A stretch of 64,000 bases of DNA from Clonostachys chloroleuca. Its lineage: Eukaryota; Ascomycota; Sordariomycetes; Hypocreales; Bionectriaceae. The position numbers were made by a program, and so were the translations under genes. The stretch spans positions 6,262,001 to 6,326,000 of the forward strand of contig JBANAY010000003.1 of the NCBI GenBank assembly GCA_037952775.1, read 5' to 3'. Numbering within the stretch: the stretch's first letter is position 1; each line of letters opens with the position of its first letter. Below the pieces are notes generated by a model. That model ran no database searches. It worked only from the letters and a program-made list of their open reading frames with translations, and was not told the DNA's origin. Shown piece by piece: positions 11,901-23,478 of this stretch.

Positions 11901-13087
11901 AGAAACTTCTTCAGGATCGATTTTCCGGCCCCTGGTTTGCCCTTAATCCATAGAAATCCATGATGCTGTGGGATCTTTTCACGATCGAGCCAGTCTTGAT
12001 AGTCGGTGTGGCTGAGAAACCAACGGCAGGTTTTTTTGTGCGCATTTTTAAGAGTGGCCTTGCGGACATCAATTTGCTGGAAGTTGAGTGATTTCAGTAG
12101 CTCTTTGCGACGATTGGTCGATATAGTTTCTTCTTGTGTGATATGATGAGCTGATTTCTTCTCCGAAACAATAGATGGCTCTTTCGCTTTACTGTCCGCA
12201 GCCAAAACCTCTAAAAATTCTCTTGCATATGCTGCGGCTGTAGCAGCTGCGTATCCTTGCCATTCCTTGGCCTTGTGAGAGTCTGAGTAGTCGCAGATTC
12301 CTCGGATGGATAGACACGGGAGAATATCCATGAGCCCCGCGGCTTCCATTTCGAAACAGATGGCATTCAGCTCTTGTGAAATTGTATCGCGAGTCGTACC
12401 ATCTTTCATAACTTTATCGCCCGATGCAATGACACCATAGTGTATTACTGGATCCTGAGATACACGCGTTTTCCGCTCTTTCAGTTGCGATTTGTCGCAG
12501 TTGTCACATGTCGCAGCTGTTGGCTCGTGGTTGTATCCCGTCTGGAACAAACGATCGGGAGTCTTTGGAAGGCCAAATTGCACATGGAATTTCATCTTCT
12601 CCTGGAGAATGAGTGGAATCTGGCTGGGGTATAGCTCGTGCCCAGCTCGCAAGCTGGAAACAGCTTTGCGGAGGGAGAGCTCGGGGACCTTTGGAATTGC
12701 AGTTCTCTGTACCATGCCACCTGAGAGCACTTTTCCAGACTCATACTGCATAACCCATGTCCCAACAACGACATCACCCAAGCGTACATCTGCCTGACCG
12801 GGCGCTCCGCCTCCAATTCCGACCATCAACCCTCGGCGAACAGATGAGAAGGTGCGAATCAGATTTGTCACAACGTCTGCAGCATTGACAATACCATATT
12901 GGTGCAGACATGCGATAACGACGTTGTGGTTCTTGATACTTCCAAGACAGTACGAGTTAGTATCATTGCCCGATCTTGGCAGGTCGCCGTGAGTCTCATC
13001 TAGCATGGCCCGAGCCGCAGCCATCTCGATGGGAAGCGCGCAAATCCAAGCGATTGTATAGCATTCTTGGGGCAGGGCATTTCTCAT
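8927..13087 (-). CDS. NLR-like protein: PNP_UDP - NACHT - ankyrin repeats
   Basis: One uninterrupted frame of 1386 aa from the ATG at 13087 (MRNALPQECYTIAWICALP). The N-terminus (about 10-300) is a nucleoside-phosphorylase-like domain: YTIAWICALPIE, GLMVGIGGGAP, FEMEAAGL and GICDYSDSHK are its hallmarks. A linker leads to a NACHT NTPase with P-loop GKPGAGKS (about 383-390) and Walker B CFIDALDECDE (about 486-496). A helical region with FIHESVRDFLL follows. About 13 ankyrin repeats (GWTPLSRAASSG, IQLLLEKGAAVD) fill residues ~900-1340. In fungi this architecture belongs to the NLR-like repertoire linked to heterokaryon incompatibility and non-self recognition: the repeats are thought to sense ligands, NACHT to oligomerise and the N-domain to execute. 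Predicted cytosolic. The ligand is unknown. The repeat units are near-identical in DNA, a sign of recent expansion. Confidence 0.92.
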   Translation of the reverse strand: MRNALPQECYTIAWICALPIEMAAARAMLDETHGDLPRSGNDTNSYCLGSIKNHNVVIACLHQYGIVNAADVVTNLIRTFSSVRRGLMVGIGGGAPGQADVRLGDVVVGTWVMQYESGKVLSGGMVQRTAIPKVPELSLRKAVSSLRAGHELYPSQIPLILQEKMKFHVQFGLPKTPDRLFQTGYNHEPTAATCDNCDKSQLKERKTRVSQDPVIHYGVIASGDKVMKDGTTRDTISQELNAICFEMEAAGLMDILPCLSIRGICDYSDSHKAKEWQGYAAATAAAYAREFLEVLAADSKAKEPSIVSEKKSAHHITQEETISTNRRKELLKSLNFQQIDVRKATLKNAHKKTCRWFLSHTDYQDWLDREKIPQHHGFLWIKGKPGAGKSILKKFLYLHMRKKDQPGQILTASFFFVARGDSLERSVSGMYRSLLLQLLEGFPDLQQFLDDQELMPRNMVGCPPLNLLKDLFHAAVSSLANRSFTCFIDALDECDEQQVMDMVEFFDELAEYCTENGVRFRVCFSSRHYPYIDIRSGIRLTLEDEGGHAGDLEAYIKSNIRIKNPSLVQELMPILLEKAAGVFLWVALVVDILNKENNHGRLALRKRLSEVPSGLNELFKDMLTRNQKDMEELLLSILWILFAERPLRPAEYYHALWTGLSSKGLADPEMPTIETSDADDCCGRCVTSSSKGLAEITKAKQPTVQFIHESVRDFLLKDGGLNDLWPNLGSDFESQFHDRLKSCCHAYLCHPDVQRLFDNQFPGESQLEPKNVLKGYPFLEYASQCILFHANAAADVVSQERFLNQFPVSDWMQTFNIFEKHKIRKYSEGLDILYILADRGFPALIRTRLKTNASIEIQGGRFGSPLLAAMAKGNKDSVASLLGLSSSFCDGIDITEGLKADMDSVRERHTPFTWACGRGYTSLARLIFQKFVHMDDEMKQKSSGLLEASKSGHMETVKWLLGQGVDFVTNSGRAPLSSAAEKGHAEIVKLLLENGAAVEVKGGRYRQTPLSLGAREGHIAVVQLLVEEGADIDAKDNNGQTALSWAAEWGHTAIVQLLLEKGASVDVRDSGGWTPLSRAAYGGHADTVRLLLEKGAAVDVKDTKGDTPLIRAARKGQIYCIQLLLEKGASVDVRDSGGWTPLSRAASSGCRDAVRLLLEKGAAVDVKDTKGETPLHKAARKGQIYCIQLLLEKGAAVDIRNDEGWTPLWMAASSGCRDAVRLLLEKGAAVDGKDKDGDTPLSRAAFHGHTDIIQLLLEKGAAVDGKDKDGDTPLSRAAFHGYTDIIQLLLEKGAAVDIRNDEGWTPLWMAASSGCRDAVRLLLEKGAAVDVKENGGRTLLSMVRQELEKAAAHEADNRLRLVRLKATEVVLVAYGATEEINKSDAE
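9080..10240 (-). repeat. 99-bp ankyrin-coding tandem repeat array
   Basis: Each unit is 99 bases and encodes one 33-residue ankyrin repeat. Units near 9222-9320 and 9321-9419 are virtually identical and in tandem. The pair of units near 9125-9235 recurs almost unchanged at 9421-9530. Units around 9600-9720 and 9800-9920 alternate two types (KDTKGDTPL and RDSGGWTPL). Identity falls towards 10240. The pattern indicates recent duplication or gene conversion inside the coding sequence. Confidence 0.85.
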
Positions 13088-14161
13088 AGGCAAGTGCGAG
13101 GTCTTTTGCCGCTTCGCAAGGGGGAGATAGCTCGATTCCCATTTCCGAGGGGCAGCCTGATGTCCATTTCAACGGAGCATGACGGCCAGGCAGCATGTGC
13201 TGGCATTGTTGGTCGAATCGTTAGGCGGGGTCAAAAGATGTCGTCTTCGATCGAGCAGGAAGAGTGAGAGGGATAGATCAATAGGGGCTCGGAGTGTCAA
13301 GATTCTAGGGACCATGGAAGAATCACCAATTGAGAATTGGGCTGCCTCGCCAAGTGGTTAGGCAACCCCGTGTGGCTTTTTTTCACAGCCACCGCCATTT
13401 CATGCAAGTCAGCCTACCTGTGGCAGACAGTCTGTAGATTAGTCATGCTCCAACAAAACAGCTGCATTGTTGATCTCGACACTCATCAGTTGGTCGTGAG
13501 GCAAATCAAATTCTATCTAGTGTGATAAAATGTATTGTGCAAGGAGAGCCGACAATGAAACGGAATCCCCTGACTAGAAGGCAATTAGTCTCCAATACAT
13601 TAATTAATTACCTACCCACAGTTACAAGCTCCAGAACGTCTACTGCTAGATTACCGACGTCCCCTGGCTCCCTCCAAATTGAAGTTGGAAAGGTGAAGAC
13701 TAGAGGACTCTGGCATCAACAATTTTTTGATTCGGTACGTGCACCACTGGCGTAAGGGGCAGTTTTTGTCCTGGGGTGATTGAGATACTTCTACAATCAC
13801 ACCAGTCGTCACCAGACCTTGCGCACGTTGCATCTCCCTACGACTGCAGGCGGTTGGCTGTGGATAATATCAATTGTCTGCTAGCGTTGGCTTGACTGGG
13901 GGAGTCGTCCCGAGGCAGGACTTAGCGAAAGCATCGATTTGGACCTTTTGCTATCTAAATATGGTGTGGTTTTACCGCTTCAACGCATGGTTTATCACAC
14001 GACGGGCGGTCGGTATGATAAAAGGAAGATGGGCGAAAGGAAGTTTATTTGCCTATAAATACTGAACCAGTTGCTGAATAGAAAGGAAAAGTGAACGGTA
14101 ACTTAGTAAAGTGATCCAATAAGTCAAAGGGGTGATTGCAGCATCTATAAATCATTTCAAA
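13088..14161. other. Intergenic region between the NLR-like and alcohol dehydrogenase genes
   Basis: No gene is supported. 13350-13370 contains a 15-base stem-loop (GCCAAGTGGTTAGGC) resembling a tRNA D-arm/A-box, without a B-box or acceptor stem downstream. The end holds the promoter of the dehydrogenase gene, including TATAAAT at 14054-14060. Confidence 0.45.
14054..14060 (+). promoter_or_regulatory. Putative TATA box of the alcohol dehydrogenase gene
   Basis: TATAAAT lies 102 bases before the ATG at 14162. It is assigned by position and sequence only. Confidence 0.45.
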
Positions 14162-15218
14162 ATGCCTACCTTCAAAGTCCATAAGGTTTCCGAGGATGGC
14201 TATCCCAAGGAAAGCACTACCACCAAGCCCGATGAGCTCGTTGGTGACAATGTTCTGGTGAAAACTACCGCCTCCGGAATTTGCGGAACTGATCTTCATG
14301 TAAGTAACTTCTGCAGTTAATGGCCATGCCCTTCCTTTACTTTACTGACAATCGATTTAGAGACAGCATGATGTTGTCCTTGGCCATGAAGGTGTTGGTA
14401 TTGTTGAAGATGTTGGCCGACAGGTCAAGTATTTGAAGAAGTGTGCTCTAGTAGCTTGGGGCTTCGTCACTGGTAGCTGTGGCCACTGTCTTCTCTATCT
14501 TCAAGAAGAGGAAGTGTTTTGCCGTGAACGATGCTTCTATGGCTTCCAGAACGCTGGCCAAGGTAGTTTCGCAAGCCAGGCCGTATGGAGCGAGGCGTTT
14601 CTGCACGTCGTCCCCAACTCTCTCTCCGATGAGGACGCAGCACCTCTTCAGTGCGGCGGAGCTACTGCATTTACGGCTCTCGAGGGAGTCAAACCCACTG
14701 ACACTGTAGCTATCATGGGTGTCGGGGGACTTGGCCACCTTTCCATCCAATTTGCTAACAAGCTTGGATGCCGCGTTGTTGTCCTCTCCGGGACCAGCAG
14801 CAAGCTTGAGGAAGCCCTCAAGCTTGGAGCCCATAAGTTCACATCCATGGCTGACTACGAGCCTGAGGACTTTGACGATGTGTGGAAAATGAACCGCCTG
14901 CTCTTTGCAACATCCGTACTACCCAAATGGGAGATCCTGCTGCCAATGTTGGCGCCAAAGGCTGTTACATACGCTCTCTCCGTTTCGTTTGCCAATCTGG
15001 AGATGCCTTATATACCATTCATTCTGGACGGAATTTCCGTCAAGGGATCCCTTGTCGCAACCAGGGCCGTGCACCGTGAGATGCTCGGATTTGCCGCATT
15101 CCACAGAATCAAGCCAGTGATAGAGACGTTGCCACTGACCACGGAGGGCATGAAAGAAGCAATGGATAAGCTAGATAGCGGCAAGATTCATTTCAAGGCC
15201 GTTCTGGTTGCCAAATAA
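14162..15218 (+). CDS. Zinc-type alcohol dehydrogenase (MDR superfamily)
   Basis: Exons 14162-14299 and 14361-15218 give 331 aa. The intron has a GTAAGT donor and a TTTAG acceptor. The start MPTFKVHKVSEDGYP was chosen over an upstream in-frame codon at 14132 because the family begins here. Visible: the catalytic-zinc region GICGTDLH and GHEGVG, the NAD(P) Rossmann motif GVGGLGHLSIQ (about residues 190-200), and LQCGGATAF. This is the fungal branch of medium-chain dehydrogenases with GHE directly after a short loop, which reduces or oxidises alcohols/aldehydes with NAD(P). The structural-zinc cluster is imperfect: the family pattern C-x2-C-x2-C-x7-C reads GSCGHCLLYLQEEEVFC, so the third Cys is Tyr, and the usual KKGDRVGWGF stretch reads KKCALVAWGF. 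The enzyme may be less stable or diverged. Probably cytosolic; substrate unknown. Confidence 0.85.
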
Positions 15219-15905
15219 GAATTGGTACTGGAAATGGGTACCGGGAACAAGGAAAAATTTGTTGCTAGGGAGTTTTGAGGGAGAGTGGCGGGTGAGGAGT
15301 TTAGGTGGTGTTGATTATTGAAGATTGAGAGCAATTAAGTAACGACAAATGGTGTAAAAAGAACGGAGGCTTCCGCATTTGTTTCTACTCCTCCTGCGAC
15401 GGCGAGGTGTCTAAGTTGCTCGCATATCGCAGTCCCAATGTATCCCTTACTTCTACCTACCCCGCCACTTTGCTCACAAATTTTCCAAAGGCATCCTATT
15501 ATTGGCACTCCATGGCTCAGTCATGATCAGAATTCCCGCGTGTGTATCTAATATTGATCAGACCAACTACCAGGACGCTACCCGAAAGCTCGACTTACTT
15601 TAAGTTTGTCATGAGTCTCTTCGCATGTTACTATCCAAGACCCTATGTTACTTGGTACTTGACAACAACGTAATGTATGGTTGGATTTTCTTTCAGAACA
15701 TCAAAACCTACAAAAGTCAGCTTATCTATGAAAGCCTCTGTGCTAACCTCTAATTCTCTTTTACAAAATGAGCCTACTGAACCATCCGTTCATGGTTTAA
15801 AATGATTTGGATGCAAAGCTTTCTTATGAAGTCAGAATTCCATTGAAAGGTTTACTTTTCTTTTGAAGCTGTCCACTATTCACGAGAAGCTGTCAACAAA
15901 GTTGC
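15219..15905. other. Intergenic region between convergent genes
   Basis: About 690 bases, A/T-rich, between the 3' ends of the dehydrogenase and the oxygenase. It contains their untranslated regions. No gene, repeat or structured RNA is seen. Confidence 0.5.
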
Positions 15906-17032
15906 CTACCCCTTTTTGGTAACTTCATCCTCTACTGTGAGCATGTCTCTCACCCGCCTTTGCACCCACTCCTCGCACCCAATCTCTTCGTACTTACTCC
16001 CCTCTGGCCCGATGCAGCTTTCAACCACTCCACAACTCTCATGAAGACCAAAGCCCCAGAAGAAAGGCATACTAACCCGCTCACGGCCACTCCAGTTCTG
16101 TGCACGATGCACGGTACTCACATAGCGATCGTTGGTGATGCGCTGCAGGTAGTCACCAATATTGACCACGAAAGTATCACTGATGGGCGCGGCCCGAAGC
16201 CACTGGCCATCCCGATTCAACACCTGCAAGCCACCAACTGTATCCTGCCACAGGATGGTGAAGAGTTGAAAGTCAGTATGCGACCCAATCGACACCTGTT
16301 GGTCGGGACCGACCTTGACAGGGTTCTCAATTGGAGGGTAATAGTTGAAGGCGAAAGCAGCGTCTGGATACCGCACTTTTTCATCGAAGTAGTTCTCGGG
16401 GAGATCTAGAGACAAGGCAAATGCGCGAGTCAATGCCCTGGCTAGCAAGAGGCAGGACTCGAAGTAGCGCACAATAGAGGCCTTGAATTGTGGCATGTTC
16501 GCCGTTGCCTCCCACGGAAAGTCTTCGGAGCGGATGTACTTGGCCGCATGTGCCGGGATGGTAGCTGAGTCATTGACAGCGGGATCAAATCTCGGGTCGT
16601 ACGTCCACGAGAAGGTCTCCCGGACATCAACGCCCTCGGTAGGGTTGATGCGCTGGCTACCCGGGCCTTTGTACCCGTTGAAGTAGGTGCTCTGGCTAGA
16701 GTCTGCACGTAGCTTCATCTGCCCATCCTGCCGGAAAAATTCAAGACAGGCTTTGTAGGCCTCGTCTGTAACAGAAGAAGGGACATTGTGGTTGGAGATG
16801 TAGAAGAAGCCATTGTGGGTGGCGGCGGCATGGATCTGGCGAGCAACCGACTGTCGGTCTTCCAAAGCCGAGCTAAATAGCGGCCCAATGTCAATCAGGG
16901 GGATTTCGGACGGTGAAGCATCCCGAAGAGGCGTTGAGAGGATCTTGAGTGTGATTGGCCCGTTCCCGGAGGAGAGACGGAGGTTGGTCGTGGGGACGGT
17001 CTGGGGGGAGCCACAAGTGTTTCCGAGGCCAT
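15906..17032 (-). CDS. 2-oxoglutarate/Fe(II)-dependent oxygenase (IPNS-like), frameshift near start
   Basis: The oxygenase frame is open from about 17005 to 15906 and gives some 375 aa with the start. Downstream features are intact: EIPLIDIGPLF N-terminal segment, GFFYISNHNVP, the iron-binding His-x-Asp in GSHTDFQLFTI, the distal His in STVHRAQNW and the 2OG-binding Arg-x-Ser in RVSMPFFWG. The likely ATG at 17032 (MASETLVAPP) is in another frame. One extra base in the C run that appears as six Gs at 17003-17008 on the plus strand would join it to the rest as APPQTVPTTNLRL. So there is a one-base loss in a homopolymer, either a true mutation or a sequence error. The family hydroxylates, desaturates or cyclises small molecules. 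The gene is on the same strand as the neighbouring Dal5-like permease, which supports a shared pathway. Confidence 0.82.
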
Positions 17033-17302
17033 GATGATAACAGCTGCCTGAGCACTATATTACAGGGTGAGAGTGGTCTTAATATGGGGACTAGGTGCTT
17101 CAATTTATTATACCATGCTACAGGCCAAGACATTAGGCAAATTAAGTACAGACCCAAGTGGTGGAGCATGATAAGAGGAGAGGGGCCTTCCCCCGATCCC
17201 GGGCCGGCCTCCTCTTCGGACTATGTTGGTGCTATCTGGGTGCTATCAGGGTCATGAGAAGGATATCAGTACCCGCATCTTGGCAGATACGGGGCCCCAT
17301 GC

Positions 17303-18986
17303 TTATCTCTTCTCGTCTACCATGACTCCTACGTTGGTCTCGCTGCCGCTCTCAATGCCCTCCGTCGGAGTCAGGTCCTTGTCCTTGCGGAGTTCCCGCA
17401 TTTCAAACAGGCGCACGACAACCACCCATACACACATTCCAGTAAGAAAGCCAAGACTGGCTTTGAATCCCTTGCCGTACTTGGGGGCATCCGTGACAGG
17501 ATACAAGAACTGCTGGATCACCGTCGTCAAGGCCGCACCACAGGCATTCATAATGGCCAGTGTCAGTGCTCGGACCTGGGCGTCACCGCTACAGAGAATG
17601 TTGGCCCAAGAGTAGTAGATGGGACTGAGCGGACCGTCGAGACCGGCAAACATGTACGAGGTAACCCGCAAGCCAAGAGGGATCTGCCAAACGACCAGGC
17701 AGATGGTGCCAAAGAGGAGGATGCCCAAGTTCAGAGCTACAGCCGCCATACGCCTGCCGGTAGTATCGACGTAAACGTTCAGGAGTAGCACCATGACGAT
17801 ATTGAAGCCGTTGATGCACGTTGGTATATTGTTGACTTCGTACAAACTCCACTTGTGCTCAGTGTCGCCTTTCAGGAACAATTGGAAGACCGTGTTGGAG
17901 ACCTTGCCAACAGTTGTGTTCCAGAACCTAGAGTTGAAAAGATTATGTCGTTAGCTTTCATGCTCAGACGACTTTTTTTCCTCACGAAGTAGAAAGGACT
18001 TACATCCATAGCACGGTCAGAACGTAAAGTTGCCATGAGGTGAGAGTTCGCTTGAACAGGTCCCATGTGAATTTGTTCGTTTCCTCTCTCCCGTCCTCTT
18101 TCAACCTTTCAATACATCTCTTTCGGTCCTCGTCGCTCAGATAGAAGGCTTTTGTGTTGTACGGAGTGTCAGGAAAGAAAACGTATCCGTAAACGGCCAC
18201 GATGACGGTGATGATACCATCGATGATGAACACCCAGCGCCATGCCGCCAGACCATTTGTCCCATTAAGGCCCGCGAGCACGGCGCTCTGCAGATATCCA
18301 CTAATCATGGTGCCGACGTAAGCAGCGCATGCGAAGATGGCAGTCCGTTTTCCAATCTCGGTCCTTTTGTACCAGGAGCCAAGGACGTATTGGATACCTA
18401 CAAAACAGCTGCCCTCCAGGAAGCCAACAAAGAAACGGATAGGGTAAAGCTGGTCCGTGTTAGCAAAGCGTCTACGTGCAATAGGCGCTTGAAGTCTACT
18501 TACTTGTCGGACATCAGTGACTGCATATGTTCCAATGGTAAGAATTGCCCACAGGAATTCCAATCCAGGGAGCAGAATTCTTGGGGGAATCCAGGTAAGG
18601 AGAAGATTGGCAGGAATAGGCCCAATGATTTGTCCAACAGAGAAGCATGTCATGGCCAGATTATACTCCGTGCCAAACATGCTGAGATCTTCTTTCATGC
18701 CCGAGACATAGGCATTGGACAAGTTGCTCTATATGAACAAGAGGATATTAGCGAGGTTCTTTCAATGAGAAGTCATTGTAAATTGCGCAAGATTCCATAC
18801 TTGATCCAGCCATTTTGTGAAATAAGCCAGACATCCGTAAGTGAGAATGAAGAAGTCAATCTTGAAGAGCAGCTTCTTCTCAGAGGAAGAGGTCCCCTTC
18901 GGATGCCAGATGAAGAATCCGGGCTTCTCCTCGTCACTATAGGACGAGGAGAAGAGATGGCGCAAATAACTTGAAGCTTTAGCCAT
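17303..18986 (-). CDS. MFS permease, Dal5/allantoate-type (anion:cation symporter family)
   Basis: Four exons read from 18986-18801, 18728-18504, 18449-18004 and 17927-17303 give 493 aa, normal for the family. The introns have canonical borders; the one at 18503-18450 is 54 bases with a CTAAC branch site and could be read through in frame. The protein starts MAKASSYLRHLFSSSYSDEE, has a KIDFFILTYGCLAYFTKWLDQ first membrane segment, SNLSNAYVSGMKEDLSM before segment two, RFFVGFLEGS in segment four and YYSWANILCSGDAQVRALTLA late, all typical of fungal Dal5-like permeases that import allantoate, nicotinate, pantothenate, dipeptides or related carboxylates. Twelve membrane segments are expected, in the plasma membrane. 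It sits between two 2OG oxygenases, so the cargo may be their substrate. Confidence 0.9.
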
Positions 18987-19602
18987 GACGAAGACGACGA
19001 ATACAATCGAGGGGAGATCCCGTATTGAAAAGCAAGCTTTGTCGTATGAGATGATTTTATGACAGATCAGCGGCCCTCGGCCTATTATAGCAGAGAGGAG
19101 TACCCACGAAACCAACGAGCCTCTTCGTTTATAACCGACGAGCTATCGTGTTATTTCCATGCTTACCACCGCTATTCTAGCTACTGGTAATTTAGCCTGG
19201 CGACTTATTGATCCCTGGTGGAACCGACATGGAGATAGGCATATCTCTGGTATCTTTTCGGATAAGCATCTCCACTGATACAGACAGGCATATCAGGTTT
19301 GATTTCGTTTCCCCGCGTTGAACCATGACCCTGGAGAGTCTCCATCACGAGTCTCCGCCCTACTGGGACCGGCTAGATAAGGGAGGGTCGCATGAGCAGC
19401 CGATCCTCCACGGTCTCCGCTGTCCGGTCCGACAAGCGCACCTCGTGCTTTGAAATGGAATAACTTCCGATCACAGTCATCGTATTCAAGGATTATTCCC
19501 CTCTAGCTTCACACAGTTGATACCAAAGGAAGCAACGTCAAACACCAACAGACTAATAACCGACAAACCTCAGCACCATCCTACATACCACCATCGCCCA
19601 CG
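18987..19602. other. Divergent promoter region between permease and second oxygenase
   Basis: About 620 bases separate the divergent starts of the permease (minus) and the oxygenase (plus). It holds both promoters. No gene is visible and I see no clear operator, but the arrangement allows co-regulation. Confidence 0.45.
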
Positions 19603-20958
19603 ATGGCCGACGTCCTAGACAACCATAACCTCCCCGAGGCCAACAAGGTAAGCTCTATCCTACATGCTTATGTCCGTAGGCAACACGTGGTAACCCCGCA
19701 CCCCAGGATCCGTCCAAGTTCGTCTACTTTCACTCCGGCTCCAAGGCGTCATATAGGCCTATCACTAGCACGCAGACGGCCTTTACGTCCATTCCGACAA
19801 TCGATTTGACGAATATCGATTCGCCCTCGCTTGAACTTCGCCAGGCCATAGCGAAGGAATTGTACACGGCCTGTCACGATGTTGGCTTCTTCTATGTTGT
19901 CAACCACGGCATTCCCCAGAGTGTCATTGACGATGCCTTCAAACTGCTAAAGCGATTCTTCGCCCTGGAGCGCGATGTCAAGATGGACGCCCATGTGCAG
20001 AAGAATCCAGCCATCAGAGGGTATGAACCTATGGGCGAGACCAAACTAGACCCGCGTACTAGAGGAGGTAAGCCAAGCTACGTCAATTCTCAAGCCATTT
20101 ACTGTGATTCTTGTCTAACACTATCTTGTAAATAAATAGATGTCAAGGAGGCTTTCACCATGGGAGACTGTCCGCTTGAGCCCGAACAAGACTACGTTGG
20201 TAAAACCGGCCAACAACCGCCATCACACCTCAAGCGCCCCCAGAACATCTGGCCATCTGAGGCACCATGGTGGCGCGAGGGCTTGTACCAATACTATAAT
20301 CACGTACTTCCACTCGCAATGAAATTGGTAAAGCTTTTTGCCCTCGGCCTTGGTCTCCCAGAGGACGAACTAGACCAGTACTTCAAATTTCCAATCACTG
20401 GCATGCGTCCCCTGTACTATCCACCTACACCTGTCGACAACGATAACAAGGATGTTACCAACGTCGGCCTTGGAGCGCACTCTGACTTTGACTGTGAGTC
20501 CTCCAGATACAATTGCTTTGAATCTTACTTGGAGATAACTGACTTTGTCCTTAGGGCTCACGCTCGTGCTTCAAGACAGCGTTCCAGCACTCGAGGTGCT
20601 CAACCAGTCTGGACAGTGGGTGTCAGCTCCGCCTACTCCCGGGACACTCGTCTGCAATGTTGGCCAGTTCTTGGAGCGACAGACCAACGGGCTGTTCCCC
20701 GCCACAGTGCACCGAGTACGAAACTTGACTGGGCTAGAGCGCTATTCTCTACCTTTCTTCCTCACCATGGACGTTGATGCAGAGGTCGATGTGCTGGAGT
20801 GCTTTCAACGCGAGGGAGAAGAGAAGCAATACGAAAAGGTCAAAGTCAGTGATCTTTACATCAGAAGGATTTTACCTGCAAGAGCCAAGCACCCGACAGC
20901 TATCAAGTACAAGGATGTCCCTGAGGATCAATGGACCTACGATATGCTGTTGCAATAA
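19603..20958 (+). CDS. 2-oxoglutarate/Fe(II)-dependent oxygenase (IPNS-like)
   Basis: Four exons (19603-19647, 19707-20067, 20140-20493, 20555-20958) give 387 aa with consistent phases. The short first exon encodes MADVLDNHNLPEANK. Family signatures: SIPTIDLTNID, CHDVGFFYVVNHGIP, the Fe ligands His-x-Asp in GAHSDFDW (exon 3/4 border), the distal His in PATVHRVRN and the 2OG-binding RYSLPFF. The catalytic set is complete. Enzymes of this family hydroxylate, desaturate or demethylate small molecules and are found in catabolism (for example xanthine or thymine oxidation) and in secondary metabolism; the sequence does not tell which. Predicted cytosolic. It is divergent from the Dal5-like permease. 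Confidence 0.92.

Positions 20959-23478
<2,520 letters not shown>

Noticed and set aside
13342..13420. tRNA-like D-arm (GCCAAGTGGTTAGGC)
   Set aside because: There is a good A-box and stem-loop, but no T-arm/B-box and no closing acceptor stem, so at most a tRNA fragment.
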